Assembly: GCA_030630315.1 (NCBI GenBank) | Contig: DAOVNI010000074.1 | Span: forward strand, 1 to 7,363 | Source of the DNA: Phycisphaerae bacterium | GTDB lineage: Bacteria > Planctomycetota > Phycisphaerae > Sedimentisphaerales > Anaerobacaceae | Length of the DNA: 7,363 bases | Direction of reading: 5' to 3' | Shown here: positions 6,681-7,363 of the stretch, piece by piece | Layout: every line of letters begins with the position of its first letter | Position numbering within the stretch: the stretch's first letter is position 1 | Program-made: the position numbers and the translations under genes | Notes under the pieces: generated by a model | The model's database searches: none | Told to the model about the DNA's origin: nothing | The model's input: only the letters and a program-made list of their open reading frames with translations

Positions 6681-6761
6681 ATGAAGACCATATATTTTGA
6701 CAACAATGCTACAACAAAAGATTGTAGGGTGGGCTTCAGCCCACCAAACCCGACTAAATAG
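6681..6761 (+). pseudogene. 26-codon mini-ORF: duplicated nifS start fused to inserted sequence
   Basis: The ATG at 6681 lies 1 nt after the nifU stop and has a weak AGG (6671-6673) 7 nt upstream. Its first 13 codons encode the same residues as the nifS N-terminus (MKTIYFDNNATTK). It then reads into the inserted palindrome (DCRVGFSPPNPTK) and stops at TAG 6759-6761. One base later comes the ATG of intact nifS. It is most simply the old nifS start stranded by an insertion. Because the real nifS start has no spaced Shine-Dalgarno sequence, translation of this short frame followed by reinitiation may be how nifS is now expressed. Confidence 0.7.
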
Positions 6762-6762
6762 G
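6721..6762 (+). mobile_element. 42-bp insert with GC-rich palindrome, REP/MITE-like
   Basis: Between the duplicated nifS starts lies a segment beginning ATTGTAGG. It contains GGTGGGC-TTCA-GCCCACC (6728-6745), a 7-bp GC-rich stem with a 4-nt loop (8 bp if the inner T-A pair forms). From memory, GTAGGGTGGGC...GCCCACC palindromes are dispersed in several bacterial genomes; I cannot confirm a match. No transposase is encoded. The flanking duplication is far longer than usual target-site duplications, so repair-associated duplication is also possible. No T run follows on either strand, so a terminator is unlikely. Confidence 0.6.
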
Positions 6763-7363
6763 ATGAAGACCATATATTTTGACAACAACGCTACAACAAA
6801 AGTCGCTGAGCAGGTGCTCGAAGAGATGAGGCCGTTGTTCTGCGAGATTTACGGCAATCCTTCGAGTATGCACACATTCGGCGGACAAATCGGACGAAAA
6901 ATCCGTCACGCCCGCCGGCTCGTGGCCGCCTTGCTTAACTGCGACCCGGCCGAAATCGTATTTACAAGCTGCGGCACCGAGAGTGACAATGCCGCCATCA
7001 AAGGCACCTTGGCTGCGGTACCGAATAAGCGCAAAATTATAACTTCCAAAGTTGAGCATCCCGCTGTATTGACAGTCTGCCGCGAGCTGCAAAATCACGG
7101 CTATACGGTGGTAGAGTTGGCAGTGGACAGGAAGGGTCAGCTCGACTTGGCGGAACTGGAAAGACAAGTCGATGATGATGCCGCCCTCGTTACGATAAGG
7201 TACGCAAACAACGAGACCGGCGTCGTATTCCCTATTGACAAAATCGCCGAATTAGTTACCGGCAAAGGCGTCATATTCCACACAGACGCGGTACAGGCGG
7301 TTGGCAAGATACCGCTGGACCTCGCCAAAAGCAATATTGATTTGCTCAGTCTTTCAGGCCATA
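6763..7363 (+). CDS. nifS: Cysteine desulfurase NifS, C-terminus cut off by window edge
   Basis: NifS takes sulfur from L-cysteine as an enzyme persulfide, yielding alanine, and supplies NifU. The 200 visible residues are roughly half of a typical 390-400 residue protein. 'YFDNNATT' (5-12) is the N-terminal signature, followed by 'YGNPSSMH' (30-37), 'FTSCGTESDNAAIKG' (67-81), His99 in 'KVEHPAV' (stacks on PLP), 'ANNETGV' (148-154), and 'FHTDAVQAVGK' (172-182) with Asp175 and Gln178 as PLP contacts. The sequence ends at 'LSLSGH' (195-200), exactly one codon before the expected PLP lysine, so neither that lysine nor the catalytic cysteine loop can be checked. This start is chosen because the frame from the upstream copy (6681) hits a stop at 6759. 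It lacks a properly spaced ribosome-binding site (AGG directly abuts ATG) and follows the mini-ORF stop by 1 nt. Confidence 0.93.
   Translation, partial: MKTIYFDNNATTKVAEQVLEEMRPLFCEIYGNPSSMHTFGGQIGRKIRHARRLVAALLNCDPAEIVFTSCGTESDNAAIKGTLAAVPNKRKIITSKVEHPAVLTVCRELQNHGYTVVELAVDRKGQLDLAELERQVDDDAALVTIRYANNETGVVFPIDKIAELVTGKGVIFHTDAVQAVGKIPLDLAKSNIDLLSLSGH

Larger units (their letters stand above)
6681..6802 (+). repeat. 40-bp direct repeat of the nifS 5' end flanking an insertion
   Basis: Positions 6681-6720 and 6763-6802 are identical over 40 bp except T6707 versus C6789, which is silent (AAT/AAC, both Asn). Upstream, a shared AATA (6675-6678; 6757-6760) at the same offset from ATG may extend the similarity to 46 bp. 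The copies are offset by 82 bp. Confidence 0.93.

Noticed and set aside
6728..6745. GC-rich palindrome as a rho-independent terminator between nifU and nifS
   Set aside because: No T run follows on either strand, and nifS immediately follows and would be cut off from its operon.
6570..6788. Two - strand frames that both begin with the same MLSKYMVFIL stretch
   Set aside because: The shared start is just the reverse complement of the 40-bp nifS duplication, not a pair of genes.
5798..7363. nifU and nifS as evidence of nitrogen fixation
   Set aside because: NIF-type assembly genes are used for general Fe-S supply in several non-fixing bacteria, and no nitrogenase gene is visible.

Overview
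The window holds a co-directional cysteine and iron-sulfur gene cluster on the + strand, preceded by one divergent gene on the - strand. Moderate GC content, a three-domain NifU and a glycosyltransferase opening with an 'FISSFPPRKCGIATF' motif suggest an anaerobic Planctomycetota lineage (Phycisphaerae/Sedimentisphaerales-like). That assignment is inference from protein flavour, not a database match.

Layout. Positions 1-904 (- strand) encode the N-terminal 301 residues of a GT4-type glycosyltransferase; its C-terminus lies beyond the left edge. Positions 905-1178 are a divergent AT-rich intergenic region. It carries a near-consensus sigma-70-type promoter for the glycosyltransferase with a perfect inverted repeat over its -10 box, two poly-T direct repeats 21 bp apart, and a TATAAT box for the rightward operon. 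From 1179 to the right edge the order is: Rrf2/IscR-like regulator, cysK, cysE, nadA, a MetY-type O-acetylhomoserine sulfhydrylase, nifU and nifS (cut at the right edge just before its catalytic lysine). Gaps are 0-37 nt except where a repeat has inserted, so a single transcript is likely.

How the genes fit together. CysE makes O-acetylserine and CysK converts it with sulfide to cysteine. NifS takes sulfur from cysteine and passes it to NifU, which builds Fe-S clusters. NadA is a [4Fe-4S] client enzyme, the MetY-like enzyme is a second sulfide-assimilation route (to homocysteine), and the Rrf2 protein has three cysteines placed like the cluster ligands of IscR. The cluster reads as a self-contained 'sulfide to cysteine to Fe-S' unit with a possible Fe-S-sensing switch at its head.

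Most unusual spot: the nifU-nifS junction (6681-6802). The first 40 bp of nifS occur twice, with one mismatch, separated by 42 bp carrying a GC-rich palindrome (GGTGGGCTTCAGCCCACC). The upstream copy is now a 26-codon mini-ORF ending one base before the intact nifS start. This looks like a palindromic repeat insertion with duplication that left nifS behind a short leader peptide. Smaller oddities are a repeat-built C-terminal tail on CysE and a nadA ribosome-binding site inside a small hairpin loop. No RNA genes, CRISPR array, transposase or complete insertion sequence were seen.
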